This document shows, in pieces, positions 53,435-62,470 of a stretch of 64,000 nt of DNA. The DNA lies in assembly GCA_913060565.1 (NCBI GenBank), contig CAJXRU010000011.1, forward strand, positions 1 through 64,000, in the 5' to 3' direction. The notes below the pieces were generated by a model. The model was given only the letters and a program-made list of their open reading frames with translations. It was not told where the DNA came from and did not search any database. A program made the position numbers and the translations under genes. Each line of letters starts with the position of its first letter. Positions within the stretch are counted from its first letter, which is position 1. Source of the DNA: an uncultured Gammaproteobacteria bacterium. Its GTDB lineage: Bacteria > Pseudomonadota > Gammaproteobacteria > Enterobacterales > Psychrobiaceae.

Positions 53435-55891
53435 CTACTTACGCTTAAACTGATCCGTCAGTTCGCTGTAGTTATCCCACACTTGCTGATCAGCAAAAGA
53501 GCGTAATAACTTAACGTATTCAGCGTGTGTCCAAGCAAGTGGAGTCGCTGAGTTAGTACCCTGACCTAGTTTGTAGCCGTATTTTTCGTTGCTACCAACA
53601 CCGTCCCATACTTGCTCCGGTAGCATCATGCCTTCGTTAGCAAATAGCTCCATCGTACGAACGTATTTATTACGCAACTTATCCATCGTTGGTGAACTTA
53701 CTTGCTGTTCTTTGAGTTTCGCAGCAGCTAGTTCATAGTGACCACGTTCACCAGTGAAGAATGGCCATACACGACCGCGCTGGGCTTCAATATTTTGCCC
53801 TGTCGCGTGATAACCGCGACCTTTGGTAGTATCTTCACCATAACCGTCATTACCATAGCGACGCCAGCCTGGGAACGAGCCCTCAACGCCGTCGAAGGTA
53901 AAGTTGTATTTAACACGCAAATTGTCTTCAATATTCTGGCTATCGTATTCAACCAGCGTATCTAAAATAGCAGCATCGTCTGCACTACGTACACCATAAC
54001 GAACAAGTTCTAAGAAACCGCCATCGACGATGTTTTTCTTGTCAACACCAGGTTTTCCGTTGTTATCACCAAGCTTCTCGTCATCGTTTACCGCTTTGTC
54101 TTTGTTTAAACGAACAAAATACTGACCATTGTCATCACCTTCGGTGAAAGCGCCTTTAGTAGTGAACATTAGCTTTTCGATATTAGCGGCATACTCGGTC
54201 GCCGTTTTGTCAAATAACGCTGCACCTTCTTTATCACCAGCCAGTTTTGCAATATCAGCCGCCGCCGCAAGACCTGTAATGATAGCCGCTGTTGTCGAAG
54301 GTGAATGACCTGATTGCTCTTCCCAACGCTCTTGTTGCGTCATTGGCGGGGTGATTTTAGTGTTATTCCAATCAATATTAACCGTACCGCCTTTCACTAA
54401 GAATTCAGCAGCAGGTTTAAGCATTTTGTGATACCAACTCACCAACTGATCATCAGATAACACTTTGTTATTCCAAAGCTTCCAACCCAGCATAATCGGC
54501 ATCGCCGTTTGATCTAGTTGAACGCCAACCCATTCGATAGTGCCATCAACGTGAGTTTTTTGTAGGAACCAGCCGCCATCGCCTTTGTTTTCTTTAAACT
54601 TGTCAGAAACCTGTACTTTCTCAAGGTAGTTAAATGATACAAGCGGCGTTTGCTCATCGCCCAACGCTAGAAGCGCCATGGCACATTGATAAAAGTCACG
54701 CGGCCAAACAGCTTTGTAACCTGTGCTACCTTTTTCAGCTGAAACTGTATCGCCCCAAGGATTAGACAATGAGGCAATCAACGCACCAGCGTGGGTTTTA
54801 TCTTCTTGGGCTTTTAATACCAATGCACTGGTATGCAATAATTTACCGTTATCTGTCGTAGTTTTGATCATCGACTCTAAGCCGTTTAAGCTCGCCAAAT
54901 AATCTTGCCAACCGATGGCATCACCTTCACCGTTGTAGTGAGCTAATACTTCGCTATAACCACGTTTTAGTGAGTTTTTAGCCGCGTGATTACTTTCATC
55001 TTTGCTATGGCCAAAACCAACAGCCACATTGTACTCAACAGTAACGCTGTCTTCGCCGTTAAGTTTTACTGGTGTAAATTGAGCAGTTAAACCAACATTA
55101 CCTGCTGTCTCACCTGTCGTCTGATACTGCCAATCCATGGTGCCGTCTTTTAGATCTGTCATACCGTCAGATTCGCCAATGAAACCAACCGATGTTTTAG
55201 CAAAATCGGTGTCACTTAAAACAGTTAGATAACTACCGTTATCTTCAGCAGATAAGCTGTCTTTAGTTGCCAGCGCCATATCGTTACTGCCGCTGTTATT
55301 AACATGCGGGTTCACCACTAAGTTTGCACTAATACCGTCTTCGTTAGCAGTAAAGAAGGTTTTAACAAATAACGTGTTATTACTAGGATCGGTAAACACA
55401 TGCTTCTCGATGCTATATTTACCTTCTTTGTCTTTATTGACGATTTTGTATGCCAATGAAAGTGGGCGGCCAGCAGCGTCTTTATAAAGGTAATCAATCG
55501 TAGAAATCGTATCGTGCTGCTCGGTATCAACGAAACCATTACCTGTAATCACAAACTGCATATCTTTGATTTGCGCTTCGTGGATCAAACCAAACATGGT
55601 TTCAGTAATAATGCCTTGGGCGAGTGAGAACCAAACTTTTGATACCTTGCCAGTAACAGCTTCATCGCTGTAGCCTAAATCTTTATAAGCTTCATAAGAG
55701 CTACCAATACCTGTTTTACCAGAATAAGCCCATGTTGATGGTGCACCCGGTGCGCCTGGCGCACTAACCAGTGCAGCAGGCGTCGCCTCTGCAACTGGTG
55801 TTGACTCTTCCCCACAACCCGCTAAACCTAACGTACTTGCTAGCGCGATAGCCACTAATGATGGCTTAGTGTTAAAACGATTAAAATTCAC
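53435..55891 (-). CDS. Glucan 1,4-alpha-glucosidase (GH15 glucoamylase), lipoprotein
   Basis: 818 residues with a lipoprotein signal (lipobox LAGC). An N-terminal beta-sandwich domain typical of bacterial glucoamylases (about 45-300) precedes the (alpha/alpha)6 GH15 barrel. Catalytic acid Glu lies near residue 524 (RWEEQSGHSPST) and catalytic base near 714 (WPFFTGERGHYELA). The enzyme releases glucose from maltodextrin ends at the cell envelope. GTG start at 55891 follows AGGAG by six bases. Downstream of the MalT-like gene by 12 nt, so it shares its promoter and operator. Confidence 0.93.
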   Translation of the reverse strand: MNFNRFNTKPSLVAIALASTLGLAGCGEESTPVAEATPAALVSAPGAPGAPSTWAYSGKTGIGSSYEAYKDLGYSDEAVTGKVSKVWFSLAQGIITETMFGLIHEAQIKDMQFVITGNGFVDTEQHDTISTIDYLYKDAAGRPLSLAYKIVNKDKEGKYSIEKHVFTDPSNNTLFVKTFFTANEDGISANLVVNPHVNNSGSNDMALATKDSLSAEDNGSYLTVLSDTDFAKTSVGFIGESDGMTDLKDGTMDWQYQTTGETAGNVGLTAQFTPVKLNGEDSVTVEYNVAVGFGHSKDESNHAAKNSLKRGYSEVLAHYNGEGDAIGWQDYLASLNGLESMIKTTTDNGKLLHTSALVLKAQEDKTHAGALIASLSNPWGDTVSAEKGSTGYKAVWPRDFYQCAMALLALGDEQTPLVSFNYLEKVQVSDKFKENKGDGGWFLQKTHVDGTIEWVGVQLDQTAMPIMLGWKLWNNKVLSDDQLVSWYHKMLKPAAEFLVKGGTVNIDWNNTKITPPMTQQERWEEQSGHSPSTTAAIITGLAAAADIAKLAGDKEGAALFDKTATEYAANIEKLMFTTKGAFTEGDDNGQYFVRLNKDKAVNDDEKLGDNNGKPGVDKKNIVDGGFLELVRYGVRSADDAAILDTLVEYDSQNIEDNLRVKYNFTFDGVEGSFPGWRRYGNDGYGEDTTKGRGYHATGQNIEAQRGRVWPFFTGERGHYELAAAKLKEQQVSSPTMDKLRNKYVRTMELFANEGMMLPEQVWDGVGSNEKYGYKLGQGTNSATPLAWTHAEYVKLLRSFADQQVWDNYSELTDQFKRK

Positions 55892-55903
55892 GACAAACTC
55901 CTA

Positions 55904-57424
55904 TTATTGTTCTGATTGTGTCGTTGAGGCGTTAGCGTCGCTAACAAATAACGTTGAAATTCCGGCGATAATCATCGAAACACCACCGAGCACTAATGCA
56001 TAAATAGTTTGATCATCAAAGACGTAGCGCACTAACACACCTAAAATACTTGCAGCTAATAACTGTGGGATAACGATGAAGAAATTAAAGATCCCCATGT
56101 AAACACCCATCTTGTGGGCCGGCAGTGAATTGGATAATAGCGCGTAAGGCAATGAAAGGATTGATGCCCAAGCGAAGCCGACACCAACCATCGATACCAA
56201 TAAATAGTCAGGATTAGTAATGAATACAAAAGAGATAAGGCCAGCAGCACCTAAAAACAGATTGATTAAGTGACTAACACGCAGTCCCATTTTGCTCACC
56301 ATCACGGGAATAAAAATGGCCGCGAGCGCCGCAAACCCGTTATAAGAGGCGAACAACACACCTACCCAATCTGCACCGTCGTTGTATAACTTACTGGTAG
56401 TATCCGAGCTGCCAAAGTGATGTATGGTAATGGCCGAGGTGGTGTAAATCCACATCGCAAACAACGCAAACCACGAGAAAAACTGCGTGATTGCAAGCTG
56501 TTTCATGGTTTTAGGCATATGGAATAGATCATTTACAACCTGATAAAAGCCATTTTTAACCGCATTACGCTTGACCATCAAGGCACTAATTAGCTCAATA
56601 ATGGCAAATGCTATCAAGCCGCCAGCCACTAAATAGAGTTCTTTGTCTAAGTCGTTGCTGTAAATAAAAGCCAGTAACGCTGCGCCAACTACACTCCATA
56701 ATGCAAAACCACTTAAGTATTGATTAGCCGTGCGGTGGTTCTCAACATAAGCCGCTTTCGACGCATTTTCTGCTTGTTCAAACGCTGATAATTGCTCTGG
56801 CGAATACTCTTTGGTGCGATAAACAGTCCAGCCGACGGCTGCTAATAACACAACAGCACCTGCATAGAATGAGTAAGTGACCGAATCTGAAATCTGCCCT
56901 TGTGGTGCAACATTGGCGACATCAAACCAGTTGGTTAGCACCCACGGTAAAGCGGACGCAACAATGGCACCAATACCGATGAAGAAACTTTGAAATGCAT
57001 ATCCTTTTGCCCGTTGTTTTTCAGGCAACATGTCGCCAACAAAGGCGCGAAATGGTTCCATTGTGATATTGATAGATGCATCCATAATCCACAGCGTACC
57101 TGCTGCAATCCACAGCACAGGAGCATTTGGCATTACGACAATTGCAAGAGAAGTAGCAATAGCACCATACAAGAAATAAGGGCGACGACGGCCAAGGCTA
57201 TTCCACGTATTATCACTTAAGTAGCCAATAATAGGCTGCACAATAAGACCCGTTAACGGCGCAGCAATCCACAGAATAGGAATGTCATCAATGTCGGCGC
57301 CCAATGTTTGAAAAATTCGGCTAACGTTAGCGTTTTGTAATGCAAAACCAAACTGAATGCCCAAGAATCCAAAACACATATTCCAAATCTGCCAAAAGCT
57401 AAGATTAGGCTTTTGCTGCGACAT
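55904..57424 (-). CDS. malT: Maltose/maltodextrin MFS transporter (SLC45/MalT-like)
   Basis: About 506 residues with twelve helices. The N-terminus FWQIWNMCFGFLGIQFGFAL and the loop RRRPYFLYGA are typical of the SLC45/sucrose-maltose carrier family, whose bacterial members MalT move maltose with H+ or Na+ in glucoamylase clusters. The symbol follows that usage and is not the E. coli activator MalT. ATG at 57424 is chosen because GGGGTG lies a few bases upstream; a GTG two codons earlier is the alternative. A TGCATACGTATTCA site lies 73 nt upstream. First gene of a two-gene operon with the glucoamylase. Confidence 0.9.
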   Translation of the reverse strand: MSQQKPNLSFWQIWNMCFGFLGIQFGFALQNANVSRIFQTLGADIDDIPILWIAAPLTGLIVQPIIGYLSDNTWNSLGRRRPYFLYGAIATSLAIVVMPNAPVLWIAAGTLWIMDASINITMEPFRAFVGDMLPEKQRAKGYAFQSFFIGIGAIVASALPWVLTNWFDVANVAPQGQISDSVTYSFYAGAVVLLAAVGWTVYRTKEYSPEQLSAFEQAENASKAAYVENHRTANQYLSGFALWSVVGAALLAFIYSNDLDKELYLVAGGLIAFAIIELISALMVKRNAVKNGFYQVVNDLFHMPKTMKQLAITQFFSWFALFAMWIYTTSAITIHHFGSSDTTSKLYNDGADWVGVLFASYNGFAALAAIFIPVMVSKMGLRVSHLINLFLGAAGLISFVFITNPDYLLVSMVGVGFAWASILSLPYALLSNSLPAHKMGVYMGIFNFFIVIPQLLAASILGVLVRYVFDDQTIYALVLGGVSMIIAGISTLFVSDANASTTQSEQ

Positions 57425-57496
57425 AAACACCCCAAATTATTAATACTTATAATAGCCATTGATAATATAGCGAGTGCCTGATGATGCCTAGGTATT

Positions 57497-57510
57497 TGCA
57501 TACGTATTCA
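57497..57510. promoter_or_regulatory. LacI-type operator upstream of the MalT-like gene
   Basis: TGCATACGTATTCA, identical in all 14 bases to the site at 33854-33867 and one base off the perfect palindrome at 34001-34014. Confidence 0.78.
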
Positions 57511-57600
57511 TCACAAGTCTGCAACATTGGTTCATGCAATAAACTTAACAAACCATTGTTCTTTATTAAAATGCTAGACGCTACCCTAAAAAACCAACAT

Positions 57601-57619
57601 AATAATAATAATCATTATC
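57601..57619. promoter_or_regulatory. Fur box upstream of the azurin gene
   Basis: AATAATAATAATCATTATC matches the 19-bp consensus GATAATGATAATCATTATC at 17 positions. It lies 17 nt upstream of the azurin start, where binding of Fur would block transcription or initiation. Confidence 0.75.
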
Positions 57620-57635
57620 AATAACAGGAAGCGCT

Positions 57636-58076
57636 ATGACTAAATACTTTATCGGCCTGATCTTAATTATGGGATCAAATATTGCCTTCGCAAAATGCAG
57701 TATTAATATCGAGGCCAGCGATGCAATGCAATTTAATCAGTCAAATATCACGATTGATTCCAGCTGTAAAAAACTCACTCTAACCTTAAAACATACGGGA
57801 AAATTGCCGGTCAATGCCATGGGACATAATTGGGTGATGACTAAATCTTCAGATATGACAGACATTGCTAACGCTGGTTTGGCAGCAGGTTTAAGTAACA
57901 ACTATTTGCCTAATAACGATCAACGAGTCATTGCTTCGACAAAAATTATTGGTGGCGGACAATCAGACATCATTGAAATTGATGTAAGCAAACTTACTAA
58001 AGGCGGCGATTATGTATTTTTTTGCTCTTTCCCCGGCCATTGGGCAATCATGAAAGGCAAAGTGTCTGTTATCTAG
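57636..58076 (+). CDS. azu: Azurin
   Basis: 146-residue type 1 copper protein. Signal peptide ends AFA, before KCSINIEASD. The copper ligands are His64 in MGHNW, Cys130 and His135 in FFCSFPGHW, and axial Met139. The disulfide Cys residues (KCSINI, SSCKKL) are present. It carries electrons in the periplasm between cytochromes and oxidases or reductases. AGGAAG precedes the ATG. A Fur-box match directly upstream suggests iron-dependent control, unusual for azurin. A hairpin follows the gene. Confidence 0.93.
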   Translation: MTKYFIGLILIMGSNIAFAKCSINIEASDAMQFNQSNITIDSSCKKLTLTLKHTGKLPVNAMGHNWVMTKSSDMTDIANAGLAAGLSNNYLPNNDQRVIASTKIIGGGQSDIIEIDVSKLTKGGDYVFFCSFPGHWAIMKGKVSVI

Positions 58077-58088
58077 ATAATACGAGTA

Positions 58089-58129
58089 TTAGGCAGTGGC
58101 CAATTTACTTAGCTATTCCCACTGCTTAA
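58089..58129. terminator. Terminator between convergent azurin and SRPBCC genes
   Basis: GCAGTGG / CCACTGC stem extended by TTA/TAA and a G-U pair to about 11 bp; loop 19 nt. It can serve both convergent genes. Confidence 0.6.
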
Positions 58130-58133
58130 TCAA

Positions 58134-58595
58134 CTAATGATTGTTCGTTTCAACGTGCGCTTTAATATCAGCTAAATCAGCTTCTAACATCTTAATCATC
58201 GATTTGGTCATGAAAAAACCCATTACTTTTGACATTAAGTTCACAAACCATGACTCTGAGGTTCCTGAAAAATCCATTGTTAATTTAGTTGTATCACCTT
58301 CGGGAATAACAGTAAGTTTGGACACATAAATAGCACCGCAATTCTCAGCGCGAGTGGTGTATGATTTTCCATCGACGCAATCCGTGATCCACATAGTTTC
58401 AGTGGCTTCCTTACCAAACATCTTACGCGTTTCTTGCCATTTAAAGCCGACTAAACCATCTTCTGGTTGCTCCAAAATAGTCACGTTTAAGATGCCGCCA
58501 ATCCAATTCTCACAATGCTCAAAGTCAGTAATTGCTCGCCAAACATTATCTGGTGAGCTGTTAATATTTGTAGAAACACAAAGTTGCATAGTCAT
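58134..58595 (-). CDS. SRPBCC family protein (polyketide cyclase-like)
   Basis: 153 residues with the START-like layout: VSTNINSSPDNVWRAITDFE at the N-terminus, a central EGLVGFKWQETRKMFGKEA-like region, strand TKLTMDFSGTSES and a long C-terminal helix ending near DIKAHVETNNH. No signal peptide; it probably binds a small hydrophobic ligand in the cytoplasm. Not obviously paralogous to the SRPBCC gene at 24390. Divergent from the DJ-1-like gene with a 21-bp palindrome between them, so it may share control. Confidence 0.78.
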   Translation of the reverse strand: MTMQLCVSTNINSSPDNVWRAITDFEHCENWIGGILNVTILEQPEDGLVGFKWQETRKMFGKEATETMWITDCVDGKSYTTRAENCGAIYVSKLTVIPEGDTTKLTMDFSGTSESWFVNLMSKVMGFFMTKSMIKMLEADLADIKAHVETNNH

Positions 58596-58681
58596 TCAAA
58601 CCGTTGATATAAGTCTTTATAACCTAACACGAAATGAAATAATTATTGTTCTATTTTCGTTATCAGTTTTCTCTTAATTTA

Positions 58682-58702
58682 TAAATCAGGAATCCTGATT
58701 TA
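58682..58702. promoter_or_regulatory. 21-bp palindrome shared by divergent SRPBCC and DJ-1-like genes
   Basis: Arms TAAATCAGGA (58682-58691) and TCCTGATTTA (58693-58702) are perfect inverted repeats around a single A. It lies 87 nt from one start and 69 nt from the other, which suits a repressor site. The regulator is not in the immediate area. Confidence 0.65.
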
Positions 58703-58770
58703 CATCTTATTAATGTTATATAGCAGCTAGTTAGATACTTTTGTTGGTGAATTTCAACAAGGAAAATATT

Positions 58771-59922
58771 ATGCGTTTATCAACACCTGTATTTATCGTT
58801 GCAAGCTTATTCGCAACAAGTGCATTTGCAATGCCGCCAACCGAAATCAACGAAACAAGTGACCGTAAGCAGATTGAGAATACTTTGAATGACTATATTC
58901 AAGGTACCTCATTTTCAAACCCTAAACAGATTGAGCGTGCATTTGAATCTCAAGCCAATCTTTACCTCACAAAAAAAGATCAACCGCACTGGATAGTGCC
59001 ATCAAAAACCTACGTTAGCTGGTTTGAAAAACGTCCTGTAGGAACACCGGGCGGTCGTATTGGTGAAATCATTTCGATTGATATTGAAGGTGATGTCGCA
59101 GCAGCCAAAGTCGAAGTCATCATGCCAAAACGTAAAGCACGTTTTGCCGACCTAATGTTACTCAAAAAACTGGATGGTCAATGGAAAATCATTAGTAAAA
59201 CGGCGTCGAGTAAAGCATCTAATCAACATGGTAAACGTATTTTGTTTATTGTTTCTAGCCACGATTTTCATGGCGACTCCAAGATGCGAGCAGGAACGAG
59301 TTTCTCTGAGTTAGTAAACGCTTATGAAGAATTTAAAAAAGCAGGCTATACCGTCGATTTCATGAGTCCTGACGGCGGTGCCATCTCGCTAGCCTATATT
59401 GATACCTCAAAGCCTATGCATAAGAAATATGTTTATGACGAGCAGTTTATGAATGCGCTAGAGTTCACAAAGTCTCCGTCTGAAATTACCCCTAAAAACT
59501 ATCGTGCGGTGCATTATGTTGGTGGCAGTAATGCAATGTATGGCGTGCATGACAACGCTGAAATAGCTAAAGTAACCATGGAGATTTACGAAAAGCACAA
59601 CGGTATAATCTCTTCTGTGTGTCATGGGACAGCAGGTATTGCAGACTTAAAAACACAAGATGGTAAATATTTGGTTTCAGGTAAAAAGATCAGCGGTTAT
59701 CCAACGGCATTTGAGAATACCAAGGCAAAATACTATAAGAATTTTCCATTTGATATGACTAATCGTTTAAAGCAACATGGCGCAGATTTTAAAGTAGGTG
59801 CTCAAGGCAAGCCCTTTATGGTGAAAGATGGACGCGTTATTACTGGCCAAAACTATGCGTCTTCAGCAGTCGTCGCCAAAGAAATCATTGCAACATTAAC
59901 TCACTTGGACAGCAATAAATAG
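58771..59922 (+). CDS. Periplasmic NTF2-like plus DJ-1/PfpI fusion protein
   Basis: 383 residues. Signal peptide ending AFA at about 20, an NTF2-like/lumazine-binding-type domain (about 30-140: QIENTLNDYIQGTSFSNPKQ and DLMLLKKLDGQWKIISKTAS), then a DJ-1/PfpI domain (about 150-375) with nucleophile elbow SSVCHGTAG, Cys about 284, and an early HDFHGD segment. Family members include chaperones, glyoxalases and proteases; the periplasmic location is inferred. ATG at 58771 follows AAGGAAAA; an upstream in-frame TTG has no support. Confidence 0.85.
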   Translation: MRLSTPVFIVASLFATSAFAMPPTEINETSDRKQIENTLNDYIQGTSFSNPKQIERAFESQANLYLTKKDQPHWIVPSKTYVSWFEKRPVGTPGGRIGEIISIDIEGDVAAAKVEVIMPKRKARFADLMLLKKLDGQWKIISKTASSKASNQHGKRILFIVSSHDFHGDSKMRAGTSFSELVNAYEEFKKAGYTVDFMSPDGGAISLAYIDTSKPMHKKYVYDEQFMNALEFTKSPSEITPKNYRAVHYVGGSNAMYGVHDNAEIAKVTMEIYEKHNGIISSVCHGTAGIADLKTQDGKYLVSGKKISGYPTAFENTKAKYYKNFPFDMTNRLKQHGADFKVGAQGKPFMVKDGRVITGQNYASSAVVAKEIIATLTHLDSNK

Positions 59923-60027
59923 TTAGCGATAGTACGTACATTTAGTTACATCATTCGTATAATTATTACTCAATAAATCAGAGGCAAGGTCGATAAGTAT
60001 CTATCGTAAGATATCAAGGAATCGATC

Positions 60028-61125
60028 ATGCCTATTGAACAACTTAGTCAACAATCAAAAACCAACTATTTAGCCCAACAAACTCGTGGGCAACAAGTTA
60101 TTGAAATTAAAGCTGATGATCCAAGGCATTCAGAAAACCAATCACGCAGTGGCGCTCAGAAAATCGCTTTAGATATCGTAGACTTTACATCAAAGGCCAC
60201 ATCAACAAGTCAGCCAGTTGATGAAGCAGATACTTATCAACGCCCCCTTTCGCCCCAACTACAACAAAATAAAATACTACTTGAGGCGATATTCGACATC
60301 GAAGTCCAAGATGATAACAAAGCGCTTGCCGAAGCTATCAATCAACTATCGTTAGCAGGTTCAAATTCTTCACTTGCCAACATCACAAGTCAAAGACCGA
60401 TTTCCTTCACTGACATTGAGACCCAAGGGTTTGTTTCCATTCAAGCGTTTGGCCAATCATTTGCGCAAGACTCAGACCTTGTGATTATGGATACCATTAC
60501 CAATTCACAAACACTTAATTACTCAACGTCAGGCTTATATAAAATCAATGATCAGGTGTTTAACTCATCGTTCGAATTATCATTATCTGAAAAGCGTGTG
60601 TCTATGACTCAGTCTCAAATTCCTGCAATCACCCTAAAAGATCCATTGTTAGTCCAATTTGGTCCACGAGCTCTTGGACAACTCAATGAACAAAGCAGCG
60701 ATATTGACATCAATTCTGACGGTGTAATCGACAGTTTACCGATGTTCGACGGTGATGTTGGCTATTTGGTGCATGATAAAAACAATAATGGCAAAGCCGA
60801 TGACGGCAGTGAACTCTTTGGCCCGCAGTCGGGTAGCGGTTTTACCGATTTAAGCGCGCTAGACAGTAACGGTAACGGCTTTATCGATCGTGAAGACGAC
60901 GAGTTCTCCGCCCTAAAACTATGGCAAATAGACAGCAATGGTAAAGAGAGCTGGCGCGCTTTAAGCGATACTAATATTGAAGCCATTAATCTAAATAGCA
61001 CAGCAACGCCGTTTAATTTCTACGATAAAGATGATGAACTTCAAGCACAGCTAACCCAATCAAGTGTCGCACTAACCGATAAAGGTAAAGCCTATGGCGT
61101 CCATCAAGTAGATGTACGTATCTAG
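60028..61125 (+). CDS. Calcium-binding EF-hand/haemolysin-type repeat protein
   Basis: 365 residues, no signal peptide, Gln- and Ser-rich. Three Ca2+-type loops lie in the second half: DINSDGVIDSLPMFD near 227, DKNNNGKADDGSELFG near 250 and DSNGNGFIDREDDEF near 279, followed by LKLWQIDSNGKESWRALS. This string is the module seen at the end of many large RTX/haemolysin-like secreted proteins, here free-standing and without glycine-rich RTX nonapeptides. AAGGAA precedes the ATG. Its N-terminal half is unrecognised. Export route unknown. Confidence 0.75.
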   Translation: MPIEQLSQQSKTNYLAQQTRGQQVIEIKADDPRHSENQSRSGAQKIALDIVDFTSKATSTSQPVDEADTYQRPLSPQLQQNKILLEAIFDIEVQDDNKALAEAINQLSLAGSNSSLANITSQRPISFTDIETQGFVSIQAFGQSFAQDSDLVIMDTITNSQTLNYSTSGLYKINDQVFNSSFELSLSEKRVSMTQSQIPAITLKDPLLVQFGPRALGQLNEQSSDIDINSDGVIDSLPMFDGDVGYLVHDKNNNGKADDGSELFGPQSGSGFTDLSALDSNGNGFIDREDDEFSALKLWQIDSNGKESWRALSDTNIEAINLNSTATPFNFYDKDDELQAQLTQSSVALTDKGKAYGVHQVDVRI

Positions 61126-61163
61126 GATTATCTATGTTAAAAAATTTTTATTGTTTGAAGCCT

Positions 61164-62468
61164 TTATTTTTGGGAGCCGCTATTTTTATAAAACAGTACT
61201 CTAAATTTAGCGCCGCCAAGGTTTTCACTTTGCTCAATAGCTAACGAGCCTTGATGCCATTGCAAAATTCTAGTCACGATAGCCAGTCCCATGCCATAAC
61301 CTTTCACAGATTGTTCACTGTCGTTACCACGGATAAAAGGCTTGATGATTTGTTGGCGATCATCTTCTGGAATACCAAGACCATCGTCACTCACCGATAA
61401 CAACACACTTTCGTCGATTTGTGAGATGCTAATAATTACCTGTTTTTCGCCGTAGTTAAGTGCATTTTGCAGTAAATTATTCACCAAGATCATCAAATAA
61501 GCGGGATCGCCGAACACATGAATATCATCATCATCATCAAATTCAATGTGCTTATCATCGACGGTTTTAGTCTTAATACAGCTAGCAACGATTGATGTCA
61601 GCGATACACTGCGTTTTTCAAGATTAATCATGGCTTGGTCAAGGCGTGCATAATTAAGTAGCGTTTCCACCAGCTCAACCATTTCATCAACATTGTCACT
61701 AATACGCTGTTCAAAACGTTGTCGCAGTTTAGGATCGTCTTCTTCAGCCAATGTATCTAACCCAAAACGAATTCTCGCCAGCGGCGTGCGTAAGTCGTGA
61801 GATACAGCATTACTTAGTAGCTTTACATCACTTACTAAACTCTCAATGCGCTGCGCCATATGATTAAATTCAGTCTCTAAATCACGGATATAGGTCACTG
61901 AACTTACATTAACCCGTTGCGTCAAATCTCCTTCACCAAAAGCTTTGGCGACTAACCGCAGTTTTAATAAGCGACGTAAAAGCGGATAAAGCCACGCTAG
62001 CATTAACATCATCATCAACAGATAAAACACGCTAGTTATAACCAATCGCAATGATGAATCAATGGGTTTAGTCATTAGCGGCGGTGCGTCTATCACTAAC
62101 AATTGTTGGTGGTTATTGAGTAAAAAATAAAGTGATAATCCGGCATCGGTTTCTAACATCACCGATTGGCCAGCAATTAGATCTGTCATAAGTGGTTGCG
62201 GCAGCGGAAACTTATCGACAGCAATCAACTTCATTTGGTGTGAATCAGCCGTTGGCCATTGCGCAACAAAGTCGTTAGGTTGAGGTAGTTTGTCTAATGT
62301 TTGCGCCATATGACTACCCAGTGACTCTAATTCACTCACGGCGTCGTTTGAGGTACGAGTTGACGCAGGCGCCTGAAGGTACTGAGCGACGACATTATCG
62401 AACATCCACCCCAAACCGATAGTGGCAATGAGTACAACAGCAATGAGTGAGAATATTAGACGGCGCAT
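61164..62468 (-). CDS. Sensor histidine kinase of OmpR-type two-component system (RstB-like)
   Basis: 434 residues. First helix about 5-22, a periplasmic domain to about 140, second helix about 142-165 (VITSVFYLLMMMLMLAWLY), HAMP (about 165-220), HisKA with phospho-His about 222 (VSHDLRTPLARIRFGLDTL) and a HATPase (NNLLQNALNYG, DDGLGIPEDD, GYGMGLAIVTR). Forms a pair with the response regulator, from which it is two bases apart, and probably senses an envelope signal linked to the MipA and DUF3019 genes upstream. Confidence 0.9.
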   Translation of the reverse strand: MRRLIFSLIAVVLIATIGLGWMFDNVVAQYLQAPASTRTSNDAVSELESLGSHMAQTLDKLPQPNDFVAQWPTADSHQMKLIAVDKFPLPQPLMTDLIAGQSVMLETDAGLSLYFLLNNHQQLLVIDAPPLMTKPIDSSLRLVITSVFYLLMMMLMLAWLYPLLRRLLKLRLVAKAFGEGDLTQRVNVSSVTYIRDLETEFNHMAQRIESLVSDVKLLSNAVSHDLRTPLARIRFGLDTLAEEDDPKLRQRFEQRISDNVDEMVELVETLLNYARLDQAMINLEKRSVSLTSIVASCIKTKTVDDKHIEFDDDDDIHVFGDPAYLMILVNNLLQNALNYGEKQVIISISQIDESVLLSVSDDGLGIPEDDRQQIIKPFIRGNDSEQSVKGYGMGLAIVTRILQWHQGSLAIEQSENLGGAKFRVLFYKNSGSQK

Positions 62469-62470
62469 AA

